From positions 151,630,058 to 151,694,057 of the forward strand of contig NC_133537.1 in the NCBI RefSeq assembly GCF_048544455.1: a DNA stretch of 64,000 nt, in the 5' to 3' direction. A model generated the notes under the pieces. It did no database searches and was not told the DNA's origin. It saw only the letters and a program-made list of their open reading frames with translations. Position numbers and translations under genes: made by a program. Shown here piece after piece: positions 46,676-56,675 of this stretch. The DNA is from Silene latifolia. Taxonomy: Eukaryota; Streptophyta; Magnoliopsida; Caryophyllales; Caryophyllaceae. Each line of letters begins with the position of its first letter. Positions within the stretch are counted from its first letter, which is position 1.

Positions 46676-46793
46676 GCAAAATATCAAACAACTTGAAAAC
46701 AATTAGAACAAACCTTGAGGAGTTTTACTTCCCCAAGGCAAAGAAAGACACAACTAATAACAATATAAGAAAATCTAAATCAAGTTAACACCG

Positions 46794-46811
46794 TCCCCGG
46801 CAACGGCGCCA
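46794..46811 (-). promoter_or_regulatory. unit B primer-binding site (tRNA-Asp)
   Basis: TCCCCGGCAACGGCGCCA on the plus strand, four bases before the right LTR. Identical to the unit A site. Confidence 0.9.
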
Positions 46812-46815
46812 TTTT

Positions 46816-48552
46816 TGGTCGGGACTATATCTTTTCGGTAACTTATCGTTAGGAGCACCTAGACCAAAATACAATTTATAGCTTCACAAACAACTCTACA
46901 ATTAGTAAAGAGGCAAGTAAAGGTCGGATCCCAAGGGACGGGAATTGAGATGAGATTTCTATTGTAACTAGCGGTGTCTTAGGGGTGTCACAATTGGGTT
47001 GATGTAGAAGGTCACTAAACTAAATAACAATGAAGGTAAACAAGCAAGATGAATTAAAAGGGTTGTAAACAATTGATAAAAAGCACTAGGGTATCATGGG
47101 GTCATAGGGGATTCATTGGAATTGATCATACAAACAAGTTCTCAAATTATAAGCAAGCAATTATTGTTGTGATGGATTGAGTTGGGTTATATCTTACAAT
47201 CCTAGGAAAGTTTGGGTCCCGGAGCCGAATCGATTAGATTGTACAACTCCTACAAGTCGACTTAGTCTTCCCTACTCAACAACATGCATGGTCTAATGAG
47301 ACTCGAGTTGGTTTATGTCTTACAAGTCTCATTGAAAAGATAGGTGATGGGTAAAAACTGCAAGGATTCATAGGCTCGCATTTCATCAAACATAACATGT
47401 GCATGAGTTAGATCATAACAAGCAAGCAAATAAACCATGAAAGCATATTAATTTAAGCATGAATCATTCCCCATGTTGGTTTCCCCTAATTACCCATTAA
47501 CCCTAGCTAAGGAACTACTCACTCATTATCATGTTGAACATGCTAGCAAGGTTGTCAATCATACCAACAAAGTGAGACATGATGAATAAATGAAAGTAAT
47601 TAGCAATAATTAAAAAGGGATTAAGAGAATTATACCTACTAATGATTCCAATAATAAAGCAAAGAATAAAAGAAGTACTTGATGCTTGATTGAGAGGTTG
47701 TCAATCTTCCAATAATAACCCAAATGATCTTCAATTACCCAGAATAAAGGATGAACAAAAGAGAGATTAAGGAAATAAAACTTGTATTAAAACTTGATTA
47801 ATTGCTGATTACAATATTAAAGAGAGATTTGATTGATATTAACTACACTAAAGATTGCTAAGAAGAACATGCTCTTCTAATTAGACTAATGGGGTATTTA
47901 TAGTGGGGATTAGGTGTAGGAATTAGAGTTAACTAAGGGCTTAAATGACGATTAAGTCCCTACTTAAGGAAACGCCGGTATTTTTGGAAGGATGGGCATC
48001 TTTCTTGAAGCTTGAAGAAACGAAATTGTCTGCCTGGGAATCCGTGCGTCTTTAGCATGGGACGGCCGGATTCGTGGGTCTCTCCCCGGGCGTCTTGGGG
48101 AGAAGACGGGCGTCTTCTTGTGTTGCTGCCCGGTCTTCTTGGAGTGAAGACGTACGGATAGTGAAGGTGGAGGACGGGCGTCTTCAGGATAATCCGCACG
48201 GATTGCTGTGCAGTTTCAGTTCTTCTTCTTTTCTTCCCTTTTCTTCATAAAATCCTTGGGGATTTCCTCGGGGATGCAAGGATCTTTTCTCATCATTGCC
48301 CATCTACTATAGTATGTACAAAGGCCTTCTAATCTTGTCTCTCCTTGATGCTTGGTCATTTGAATTTAATCAAATTAGTCTCGTTTTGCCATGAAAATGC
48401 AAGGTTTGCACTCCTTTCCTACCAAGGACACAAAACCTCAAAGAATATACAAAACAAAGAACTAAAGATAATAAATGACCCAAATATGCACTAAAAAGCA
48501 TGGGAACAAGGCTAATTCGGGGACTAAATATGCTCTAATTATGGTCACATCA
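46816..48552 (-). repeat. array right LTR (5' LTR)
   Basis: 1737 bp, uninterrupted, TGGTCGGGAC...GGTCACATCA, followed directly by the ATAAC target duplication. The GACG motif cluster is at about 48045-48205. It is the best reference copy for the family. Confidence 0.93.
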
Positions 48553-48557
48553 ATAAC

Positions 48558-49434
48558 GAAAATAAATGGAAGGGAAATAGAGATTAGAGCGATCATACGA
48601 AGCGGTCTTCACATTCCCTTGACAATGCCTCAAATGTAGTGTTGTATCTATGTGAGAAGAGAACAAAAACACAAGTATATACAATTCTACACTACTAAGT
48701 TAAAGAACATGTTTTTGGTTTTTGAAATTTTTAAATTTTTATGGATTTTGTTTTTATGAAATTGAAGAACATATTTTTGGGATTTTTCAAAAAAATTCAA
48801 TTTTTATGGATTTTAGAATATAAATTCCATCCCCCACTTTATTTTGGTCATTGTCCTCAATGTACATGTAGGAGTAGGAATGAAAAGGACTATTTCTTGT
48901 TGCCATAATATGGTATGAATGAATGCATGCTCTAACTAAATTCCATCCCCCACTTTATTTAGTCTTGTTTTGGGACTTTTGATTTTATGGAAATTGAAGT
49001 ACAAATGCAATGATATGATATGATATGAATGCATGCTCTAACTAAATGCAATTCTATATGACATGTATAACAAATGAATGCAATCTAAACTACACTAGAT
49101 GATGCATGTTCTCTATTTAATTACTTAGCTCACCTATGATTAAACCTCCCCAAACCGATTTAAGCACTATTTCTAGTGTAGAAAGGAATGTGTTTGGTCA
49201 TTAGTGACTATGCATGAATTCTAGTCTATATGCAACTAACTACATGAATCATGTGATATATATTACAATGAAAACTATACTATATGAACTAACTAATGTG
49301 AATGTAATATGAAGTATTTCACAAATGCAAGCTAAATATATATGTATATAACTAAATGCAAGTGTAAATGTAATGCAAAGTCAAAAGGATAGGATATCTT
49401 ACAAATGGTTGTTTAAGGGAGGACTCCACCAAAC
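48558..49434 (-). other. element C internal non-coding region
   Basis: Continues C after the nested array. It aligns with the stretch of unit A near 22560-22800 and contains AT-rich runs near 48715-48800. No gene seen. The second Athila-like ORF and the motif spacer of unit A are absent here. Confidence 0.65.
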
Positions 49435-50340
49435 TCATTCCTTGTTGCCATGGTTATTGATGTTGTCCATGTTGCTCAATGCTCTCAATAACCGGTCAAA
49501 GGCTTGGGCACAATTCTTAAATAAGAAAAGATAGAAACATGGCCACTTGAAAATGGAATAGAGCCAATCCTTCACAAGGGGCTTCTTACGGAAATTTCTC
49601 CCCTTTACTTTGGCCTTTTCACTATAGCCTTCTTGTCTCTCCAAACTAGCAAGCTTATAATTCTTTTCATCGGGAGGATTCCATTCCCTCCCGTCTCCCT
49701 CAAATATGGTGATGATGATAACATTTGGATTTATCAATCCTTCAAGAATAGTAGAAGAATTCTCATAGTATTGATGATGGGATAGCTTAGGAATTGAGAT
49801 TGTGGGTGCCAAGTCTCCACAAGTAAGCTCATTCATAGCTTTGTTCTTGAGCTTCTCCACCAAGTATCTTTTATACAACAATTTGACCTTTTGGAGAAGG
49901 TTTACCATATCATCTCCAACAATCATAGGTTCCATGGTGGGTGCGAAAAGGTCTTCATTGTCAATAGGAAAGAGGCATTCATCTTCTTCATGGAAGCATA
50001 CCTCAAACTTCTCAAGGATGGGTTCCTCAAGTGAGGCAATATCACAACTCCTTTCCTCTTCTTCATTCCATGAGTTATTCCAAGACAAATATTCCGCATA
50101 AGCTTCTTCCATAGGCTTTTCATCTTCTCTATCTCCATACGAATCATAGATAGGGGCTTCACTCCTCCTCATTAACTTTTTCTCCAACACCTCAATGTTC
50201 ACATCAAATGACACACCCTCATACTCACAAAGGCTAAGAGTATTTGGCTTACTCAACCTCATATCTTCTTCATCAAATACCACACTTTCATACTCACAAG
50301 AGCTCAAGGAGTTTGGCTCTTCCCACTTCACATCTTCCAC
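49435..50340 (-). CDS. element C ORF, linker-like 301-residue protein
   Basis: Very acidic, with no catalytic motif. The frame is open upstream to a TAA near 50406, so the ATG at 50340 may not be the original start. The N-terminal part has three imperfect repeats of about 20 residues: 'HECEFEGVTFDV' (upstream of the ATG), 'SLSSCEYESVVFDEEDM' and 'TLSLCEYEGVSFDV'. The end 'FDRLLRALSNMDNINNHGN' matches the end of the unit A protease frame ('FDYFFKVLSNINNTLDMPP'), so the ORF occupies the place of protease plus linker, but the protease itself is missing. It follows the Gag pseudogene. Function unknown. Confidence 0.5.
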   Translation of the reverse strand: MEDVKWEEPNSLSSCEYESVVFDEEDMRLSKPNTLSLCEYEGVSFDVNIEVLEKKLMRRSEAPIYDSYGDREDEKPMEEAYAEYLSWNNSWNEEEERSCDIASLEEPILEKFEVCFHEEDECLFPIDNEDLFAPTMEPMIVGDDMVNLLQKVKLLYKRYLVEKLKNKAMNELTCGDLAPTISIPKLSHHQYYENSSTILEGLINPNVIIITIFEGDGREWNPPDEKNYKLASLERQEGYSEKAKVKGRNFRKKPLVKDWLYSIFKWPCFYLFLFKNCAQAFDRLLRALSNMDNINNHGNKE

Positions 50341-50407
50341 ATCAAAGGTTACTCCTTCAAACTCGCATTCATGGACAATGTTTAAGGAATGGTGAGGAGT
50401 GGTTGCT

Positions 50408-50841
50408 TAGGTGGTTGCTTTTATTTGGGCAATTCGAATTGCCAACTCCTCACCTTGGGTAACAATGCTTTGAAGAACATTGTCCCTATTTTCGCTCTTC
50501 TCTAGCACTTGTTTGAAGAAATTTTGTTGATCTCCCATCATTTGGAGAACCACATTTTGAATGTCAAATTCATGCTCATCTTCTTGTTGTGGGTGGGTGT
50601 GAGATTGGTTTTATTGTGACATTTGGAATTCTTTGTAAAGTGGGTATTGGTAGGGTAGTTGTTGTGGATTTTGGATGTGGGAGTTTTGGTAGGAAAAGTT
50701 GGGGTAGTAGTTAGAACTCTTATTGTATGAGTAGTAAGGTAGGTTTGTGTTGGCTTTCTCCTCAAACTCTCCATACCCATTGTTGTCATACTCAAAAGAT
50801 CCACCACATACTCCATGTACCAAGCCTTGGGCCATCATCAT
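50408..50841 (-). pseudogene. element C Gag C-terminal remnant
   Basis: In one frame with stops it reads segments such as 'SNYYPNFSYQNSHIQNPQQ', and after a TAA (near 50612) 'FDIQNVVLQMMGDQQNFFKQ'. These match the Gln/Asn-rich C-terminal part of unit A Gag ('FDVQKAVLQMQKNQQEFFTQ'). The structural Gag domain and zinc knuckle are absent, and only about 180 bases separate it from the primer site. Confidence 0.65.
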
Positions 50842-51020
50842 AGCTAAGACAAAGATACAACTACAAACATGGAAACTACAATAAAATGGTAAGAACGAAC
50901 CTTGAGGAAAAAGTTCCTAAAGGTTAAAGCACAAGAAACGAAATTCCCAAGGAACCAAGACTCCTCAAGAATAAGCACAACTAAAACTAGACAAAAGAAC
51001 GTTTCAAATACATAACACCG

Positions 51021-51038
51021 TCCTCGTCAATGGTGCCA
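51021..51038 (-). promoter_or_regulatory. element C primer-binding site, degenerate
   Basis: TCCTCGTCAATGGTGCCA on the plus strand, three bases before the LTR. It differs from tRNA-Asp at four positions, three of them C to T on this strand, as expected from decay of methylated cytosine. Confidence 0.75.
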
Positions 51039-51041
51039 TTT

Positions 51042-53014
51042 TGATGAAGCGTGTCATTGTACGCCATCAAACACATTTATACCCAACTACTAGCATAGCA
51101 AGAAAGTCGGGGTCGATCGACGGGACGGGGGTACTCAAATTGTTCAATCTAATCGTAGTTGCGCTTAGGGTAGTCACAATTGAAATGGGTTGATTGATTC
51201 TAAACTAATTAAAGCAATAAGGTAAAATAAGAAATAAATAAAAGGATGTAAACAAATAATAAAGGGATACTAGGATATCATGGGATCATAGGGGAATCAT
51301 GGTAAGATAGCATAAATGAGTTATATAGATGCAAGCAATTTATTATTGTTGGATTTAAGTTAGTTCATGTCATATAGTTCATAAGAAGATTTGGGTCCCG
51401 AAGCCGAGTCATATGTGACTTTACAACACCTACAAGTCGACTTAATTCTTCCTATTAGACTACATGCATGATAAACCAATTCCTAGGAAAACTTACATCT
51501 CGGAGCCGAGTCGGTTAAGACTTTACAACACTTACAAGTCGACTTGGGTTTTCCCTACTCAACAATATGCAAGGTCTAACAAGTCTTGAGTTAGTTTATA
51601 TCTTACAAGCCTTGTTGAATAGATAAGAGATGGGTAAAAAATGCAAGGTTTCATAGTCTAGCATTTCATCAAACATGACATGTGCATAGGTTGAAGAACA
51701 ATAAGCACGCATTCATATGAACTCATTAAGCATAAATCTATCCCATGATTAACTCCCCTAATCCCCCACTAATCCTAGTTAAGTAACTACTCACTTATTA
51801 TCATGGAAAACATGTCATCAATGGTGTCAATCATCACAACAAGTATAAACATAAAAAAAGAGTGAAGAAATAAGCAATAAAGAGTAAAGAGTAACGGAAT
51901 TATACCAAACTTAAGATGAACAATTGGAAAGGAAAGAATAATAGAAGAAAACTTGATTGATTGATGAAGAGTTGTCAATTCTCCAATAATAACCCAATTA
52001 ATCTTCAATTACCCAATAATAAATAAGAATGCTTGAACAATAATTAAGGAAAGATTAATGTGTAATTTTGTGGAATGATTGAGATTAATCTATTCTAATC
52101 AACTCCTAATATAATCTAAGAGAGATTGATTTAATCAAAGAAAACTTGGTAATTAGCTAGGTAATACAATGGAGTATATATAGTGGTACATCATTAAGTT
52201 AAGCACGGATAGATTAGTAAATAAATTATTTAAGTGTTGAATAAATCTTTGCAAGTCCCGAGGGACATGCGCGGATCATGTAGCAACTCCCAAGGAAATC
52301 CGCGCATCCTAGCCTGAAGTACGCTTGGTTCTGTGAGGGGATCCGCTCGGGCTGGTATCGGGACGCCCGGATCCTAGGCCTGGGACGCGCGGCTTGAGCT
52401 CGGGACACTTCGATCCTGGGACAAGGTTTTTCTCTTATTCTTACCTACCTAACTATCCGCTCATCCTGGCATGGAGACGCCCGTATTGAGTCTGGGACGC
52501 TCGTCCTGAGCTCAGGACGCTCCGATCATAAGTCAGCTTGTCTATTTAAGCTCAGATTGTAAAACGGACGTCATTTCCTCATTCGGACTCCTATTGGAGT
52601 GATTCAAAAGCCTAGACCACTTGATTTTTCGACGACGTTTCATCTATCATAGTTTCAGAGCTAAACAAGCAACTCTTGGTTTGGTTCCAAGCAATTTTCT
52701 CTTGTAATGGCTTCCTTCTCGTCATCCTTGCTTTTAAGCCTATGATCCTTCTATATACTCTTTATTCCTACATCCTTGGTCATCATTCTTGCCTCCTCTT
52801 CATACTAGTCCATCCAAGATCATCAAGAAGCTTCTGAATATGCACGAGAGACGGGAATTCTGCCTCATTATCTTCTTTCTTACAAGACATATAGAATACA
52901 ATAGGAAAGCAAAATAGGAAGGAATTGACGGATAAAATGATCATGAAATGCTATATTAATATGCAAAATGGGTTCAATTAGGGGACTAAATATGCGCAAT
53001 TAAGAGTCACATCA
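51042..53014 (-). repeat. element C right LTR (5' LTR)
   Basis: Collinear with 9726-11688. GACGCCCG/GGATCC cluster at about 52339-52540. Its 3' 1.1 kb is repeated at 55554-56675. Confidence 0.9.
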
Positions 53015-55537
53015 CTTTACAGCCAGAGCCCAACTCAAGAACATGCGCAGGAAGTGTTGTGCCTCTTCCAAAGGACACAACAGATGCTGCGCCTGTTTTG
53101 GGTTGGCGTCTATCCCTGAACTCTTTCTCGCTTTGACGTAGCTTCTAATTACGTATTTAATCAACTATTATCGGTATCATCACCTCTAATCTGCCGTATT
53201 TTCTAGTTTTTTTTTCTTCTTCAAAATCCCGTTTCGAGTGTGCTTTTGACGTAGATCAAATAAACTTTGTAATTATTGTAATTTTAATTATTGTATTTCA
53301 TGACGCGGAACGATTTTATGACAGTTCTTAATTTCATCAACAAATGATAGTTCAAACACTCGATTCAACCTCATGGTCATCATCTACGCCCCGATACGGG
53401 CGTTGTTAGAGTAATTAGAGTTCATTTGGAGTCCGGTTTAAAAACCGCTTTATTTTCTAAAAACCGTCAAATTTTTAGTCAAAAAGCAATGTGCTTGTCT
53501 ACCTAAGGTTATAATGTCATAAAATGTTATAAGTATATCTTATTTTGTGTCCCATGTCACTTCTTTGGGCTAAACTTAAAGTTTACATTACAAAATGTGC
53601 ATTTTATTTAGCTAATATGACAACCCGACATTTAGGCCTGTTTTACGAGCTGATAACGACTTTTTTGGGTCTGGCCTATTTCATAGAAAGTTCTAGATCA
53701 TTCTTTTAGCTTTCCAACGCCACCAAAATCAACTTAATCGGAGTCTTGCAGCAAGTGTTGCGCCTCTTCTAAGGATCGCAGCACCTGCTGCGCCTTCTCT
53801 CAAGGCTTTCTTTTTGTCCAAGTTTACGTGTTTCAACCTAAGTCGGTTGTTTCCGGATCTTTCCTTCCATATCTCTTTCTGAAACCCTACCCCTCGTGAT
53901 TAGTATAAATAGAGGCCTTCGGCCTCCATATTTTTCACGCGAGTGTCCGCTCTTCTTTTCTCCCTTTGCATTCTAAAACCACGCTATTGCCTTTCGACGC
54001 CTACTTGCTTGATCAATCGACCACATAAGCTCAGAACTTTCTGAGTACCAGTCACGTTTTCATGACTGACCAATTTGACCACTACACAATCAATTAATCA
54101 ATCTTTTAAATTCCTTTTTCAAGGGCACTTTCATATTTGCATAGATCGAGTCGAGTTACCACTAAAAAACCGATTTAGTTAAATCTCGAGACGCTAACAT
54201 GTAAGTCTGAGGGTGTAAAATCCCGTTTTATTTATTGTACTTTTATTTTGTATTAATTAAATCTATATCAAAAGCACGTTCAAATAACCGATTTAAAATC
54301 CATCTTTTAAAACCGTTTTCACGTAACAGTAGAGGTCAGACGTCGAGATGAATCGCAGCTGCAGGTGCGCTTCTTCGAAGGGTCGCAGCACTTGCTGCAC
54401 CACTTCCAGAGGTTGCCGCTGCTCCTGCTCTTCTTCTTCTTCTTCCTCGACCTTCTGCAATTTTCTATTTTTCTTATTTCTTCTGTTTTTCTTTGTTTTC
54501 TTCGTTGTTTCAGTATATAAATCATGTTCTAACAACTCTTTTTTTATTTTTAATACCTAATTCGTCCTTAATCCCGAGTAATTCAATACTTGCTGGTTTT
54601 CGCCGTTTTAGTTCAAATCGATTATTCGGCTTTCGACTTGTTCATGTTGGGGTTCTCGAATCCTAATTTGATACCCGAGTTTTCTTCCAAGTCCTATTTT
54701 TCTAATTCCGTTCTTAATCTAAAGTTTCCTATTTCCGACATAAGATAATCGTAATCATGTAAACCGCTATAAATTCTCGTTTTTTTATTTGTTTATGACT
54801 TACCCAGATGCATGTAATCAATTAAAGCACTTCAACTTGAGTACAATATCAATAATCAATCCTAAATCTACCAATGAACGATAACTATGTTGCGGTTCTG
54901 ACTTCACAGACACAGCCCAGCTCTAGAACAAACGCAGGAAGTGTTGCGCCTCTTCCAAAGGACGCAGCAGATGCTGCGCCTGTTCTGGGTTGGCTTCTGT
55001 CCCTGAACTCTTTCTCGCTTTGACTTAGCTACTAATTACGTATTTAATCAAATATTATCCGTATTATCACCTCTAATCTCCGTATTTTCTAATTTTATTT
55101 TCTTCTTCAAAATACCGTTTCGATTGTGCTTTTGACGTAGATCAAATAAACATTGTAATTATTGTAATTTTAAATATTGTATTTCATTTATTGTATTTAT
55201 GTATGATTTAATTAAATGGCATTCACATGAAATTAATCTAACTTCCAACTTCGACCAATTTGAGTGTTAAACACGTGTTAACCGACATAGTCTCATCTCT
55301 GATGCTAGGATTAATCCATGTTTGTTGCATTGCATGCATTACATCGATGACATATCAAATATGAACAACTTCCCTAATCATTAGTAGAGACCGCTATCGA
55401 GGCTGGCGGGATTAGGTGTTCGAATTAAAGAGCTTCCTAATACGTACCCTAACCCCTTAATCAGTTATCTCTGTACATTCGTGTCTATTGGCATCTCGAG
55501 AGTCATTCTAGACATAGAATGCTAAGGTTATCGAGTG
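53015..55537 (+). repeat. D LTR continued, with internal tandem duplication
   Basis: It resumes after element C (CTTTA at 53015) with the last 286 bases of a unit. At 53301 it jumps back to the 'TGACGCGGAACGATTTTATGAC' point of the LTR and runs a second, uninterrupted unit of about 1.89 kb (53301-55186) followed by part of the LTR tail. Each unit has its own TATA box and CGCAGC pairs. Copy end at 55537, then about 16 bases of filler. Confidence 0.8.
53904..53926 (+). promoter_or_regulatory. D LTR TATA box plus hairpin, second unit
   Basis: TATAAATA then GAGGCC-TTC-GGCCTC. Same layout as 8716-8738 with one compensated base pair. Confidence 0.75.
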
Positions 55538-55553
55538 GGAGATTATCGTGTAT

Positions 55554-56675
55554 GAATTATACGAAACTTAAGATGAACAATTGGAAAGGAGAGAATAATA
55601 GAAGAAAACTTGATTGATTGATGAAGAGTTGTAAATTCTCCAATAATAACCCAATTATTCTTCAATTACCTAATAATAAATAAGAATGCTTGAACAATCA
55701 TTAAGGAAAGATTAATGTATAATTTTGTGGAATGATTGATATTAATCTATTCTAATTTACTCCTAATCTAATCTAAGAGAGATTGATTTAATCTAAGAAA
55801 ACTTGCTAATTAGCTAGGTAATACAATGGAGTATATATAGTAGTACATCATTAGGTTAAGCAAGGGTAGATTAGTAAATAAATTATTTAAGTGTTGAATA
55901 AATCTTTGCAAGTCCCGAGGGACATGCGCGGATCATGTAGCAACTCTCAAGGAAATCCGCGCATCCTAGACTGAAGTACGCTTGGTTCTGTGAGGGGATC
56001 CGCTCGGGCTGGTATCGGGACGCCCGGATCCTAGGCCTGGGACGCGCGGCTTGAGCTCGGGACGCTTGGATCCAGGGACATGCTTTTTCTCTTATTCTTG
56101 CCTACCTAACAATCCGCTCGTCCTGGCTTGGAGACGCCCGTCTTGAGTCTGGGACGCCCGTCCTGAGCTCAGGACGCTCGGATCATAGGGCAGCTTGTCT
56201 ATTTGAGCTCGGATTGTAAAACGGACGTCATTTCCTCATCCGGACTTCTATTGGAGTGATTCAAAAGCCTAGACCACTTGATTTTTCGACGCCATTTCAC
56301 CTATCATAGTTTCATAGCCAAACAATCAACTCTTGTTTTGGTTACAAGCAATTTTCTCTTGTAATGGCTTCCTTCTCGTCATCCTTGCTTTTAAGCCTAT
56401 GATCCTTCTATCTATATACTCTTTATTCCTAGATCCTTGGTCATAATTCTTCCCTCCTTTTCATACTAGTCCATCCAATATCATCAAGAAGCTTCCGAAT
56501 ATGCGCTAGAGATGGGAATTCCGCCTCATTATCTTCTTTCCTACAAGACATATAGAATACAATAGGAAAGCAAAATAGGAAGGAATTGACGGATAAAATG
56601 GTCATGAAATGCTATATTAGTATGAAAAATGGGTTCAATTAGGGGACTAAATGTGCGCAATTAAGAGTCACATCA
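55554..56675 (-). repeat. truncated extra copy of the element C LTR
   Basis: Matches 51897-53014 and ends at the same CACATCA, followed by CTTCA and the D LTR. The first 855 bases or so of the LTR are missing and no C internal sequence is attached. It is the 5' end of a 3.7 kb tandem duplication (51897-55537 repeated as 55554-59216), not an independent insertion. Confidence 0.85.

Larger units (their letters stand above)
13013..48552 (-). mobile_element. three-LTR tandem Athila-like array (units A and B)
   Basis: The order on the plus strand is LTR (13013-14335 + 20843-21257), internal A (21258-28797), LTR (28798-29465 + 38350-39375), internal B (39376-46815), LTR (46816-48552). The whole is flanked by ATAAC at 13008-13012 and 48553-48557, and no duplication surrounds the middle LTR as a separate insertion. 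Without nested inserts the array is about 20.1 kb. Each unit has its own tRNA-Asp primer site and polypurine tract. Both units encode Gag-protease and an Athila ORF1-like protein and lack RT, RNase H and integrase. The likely origin is unequal LTR-LTR recombination of one insertion. Confidence 0.9.
9726..53014 (-). mobile_element. element C: short Athila-like Ty3/gypsy element, interrupted
   Basis: The LTRs are 9726-11688 (1963 bp) and 51042-53014 (1973 bp), starting TGATGAAGCG and ending CACATCA on the plus strand. A degenerate tRNA-Asp-type primer site lies inside the right LTR and a polypurine tract inside the left, so transcription runs on the minus strand. Without the nested array its internal region is only about 3.8 kb (11689-13012 plus 48558-51041). 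It holds Gag remnants and one 301-residue ORF but no pol and no second Athila-like protein. It is non-autonomous by content. It inserted into the D LTR with a 5 bp duplication. Confidence 0.9.

Noticed and set aside
13013..48552. Two separate neighbouring Athila-like insertions
   Set aside because: The two units share one middle LTR, and only the outermost ends carry a matching 5 bp duplication (ATAAC).
54293..54560. Glu-rich and Ser/Cys-rich small ORFs at 54293-54535 and 54348-54560
   Set aside because: Both come from a CTTCTT-type simple repeat next to the CGCAGC block. The related copies at 9230 and 58090 do not keep the frame.
55554..56675. Independent insertion of an element C solo LTR
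   Set aside because: It lacks the first 0.86 kb of the LTR, has no 5 bp duplication on its left, and its right side continues with the same D sequence as the original. It belongs to a tandem duplication.
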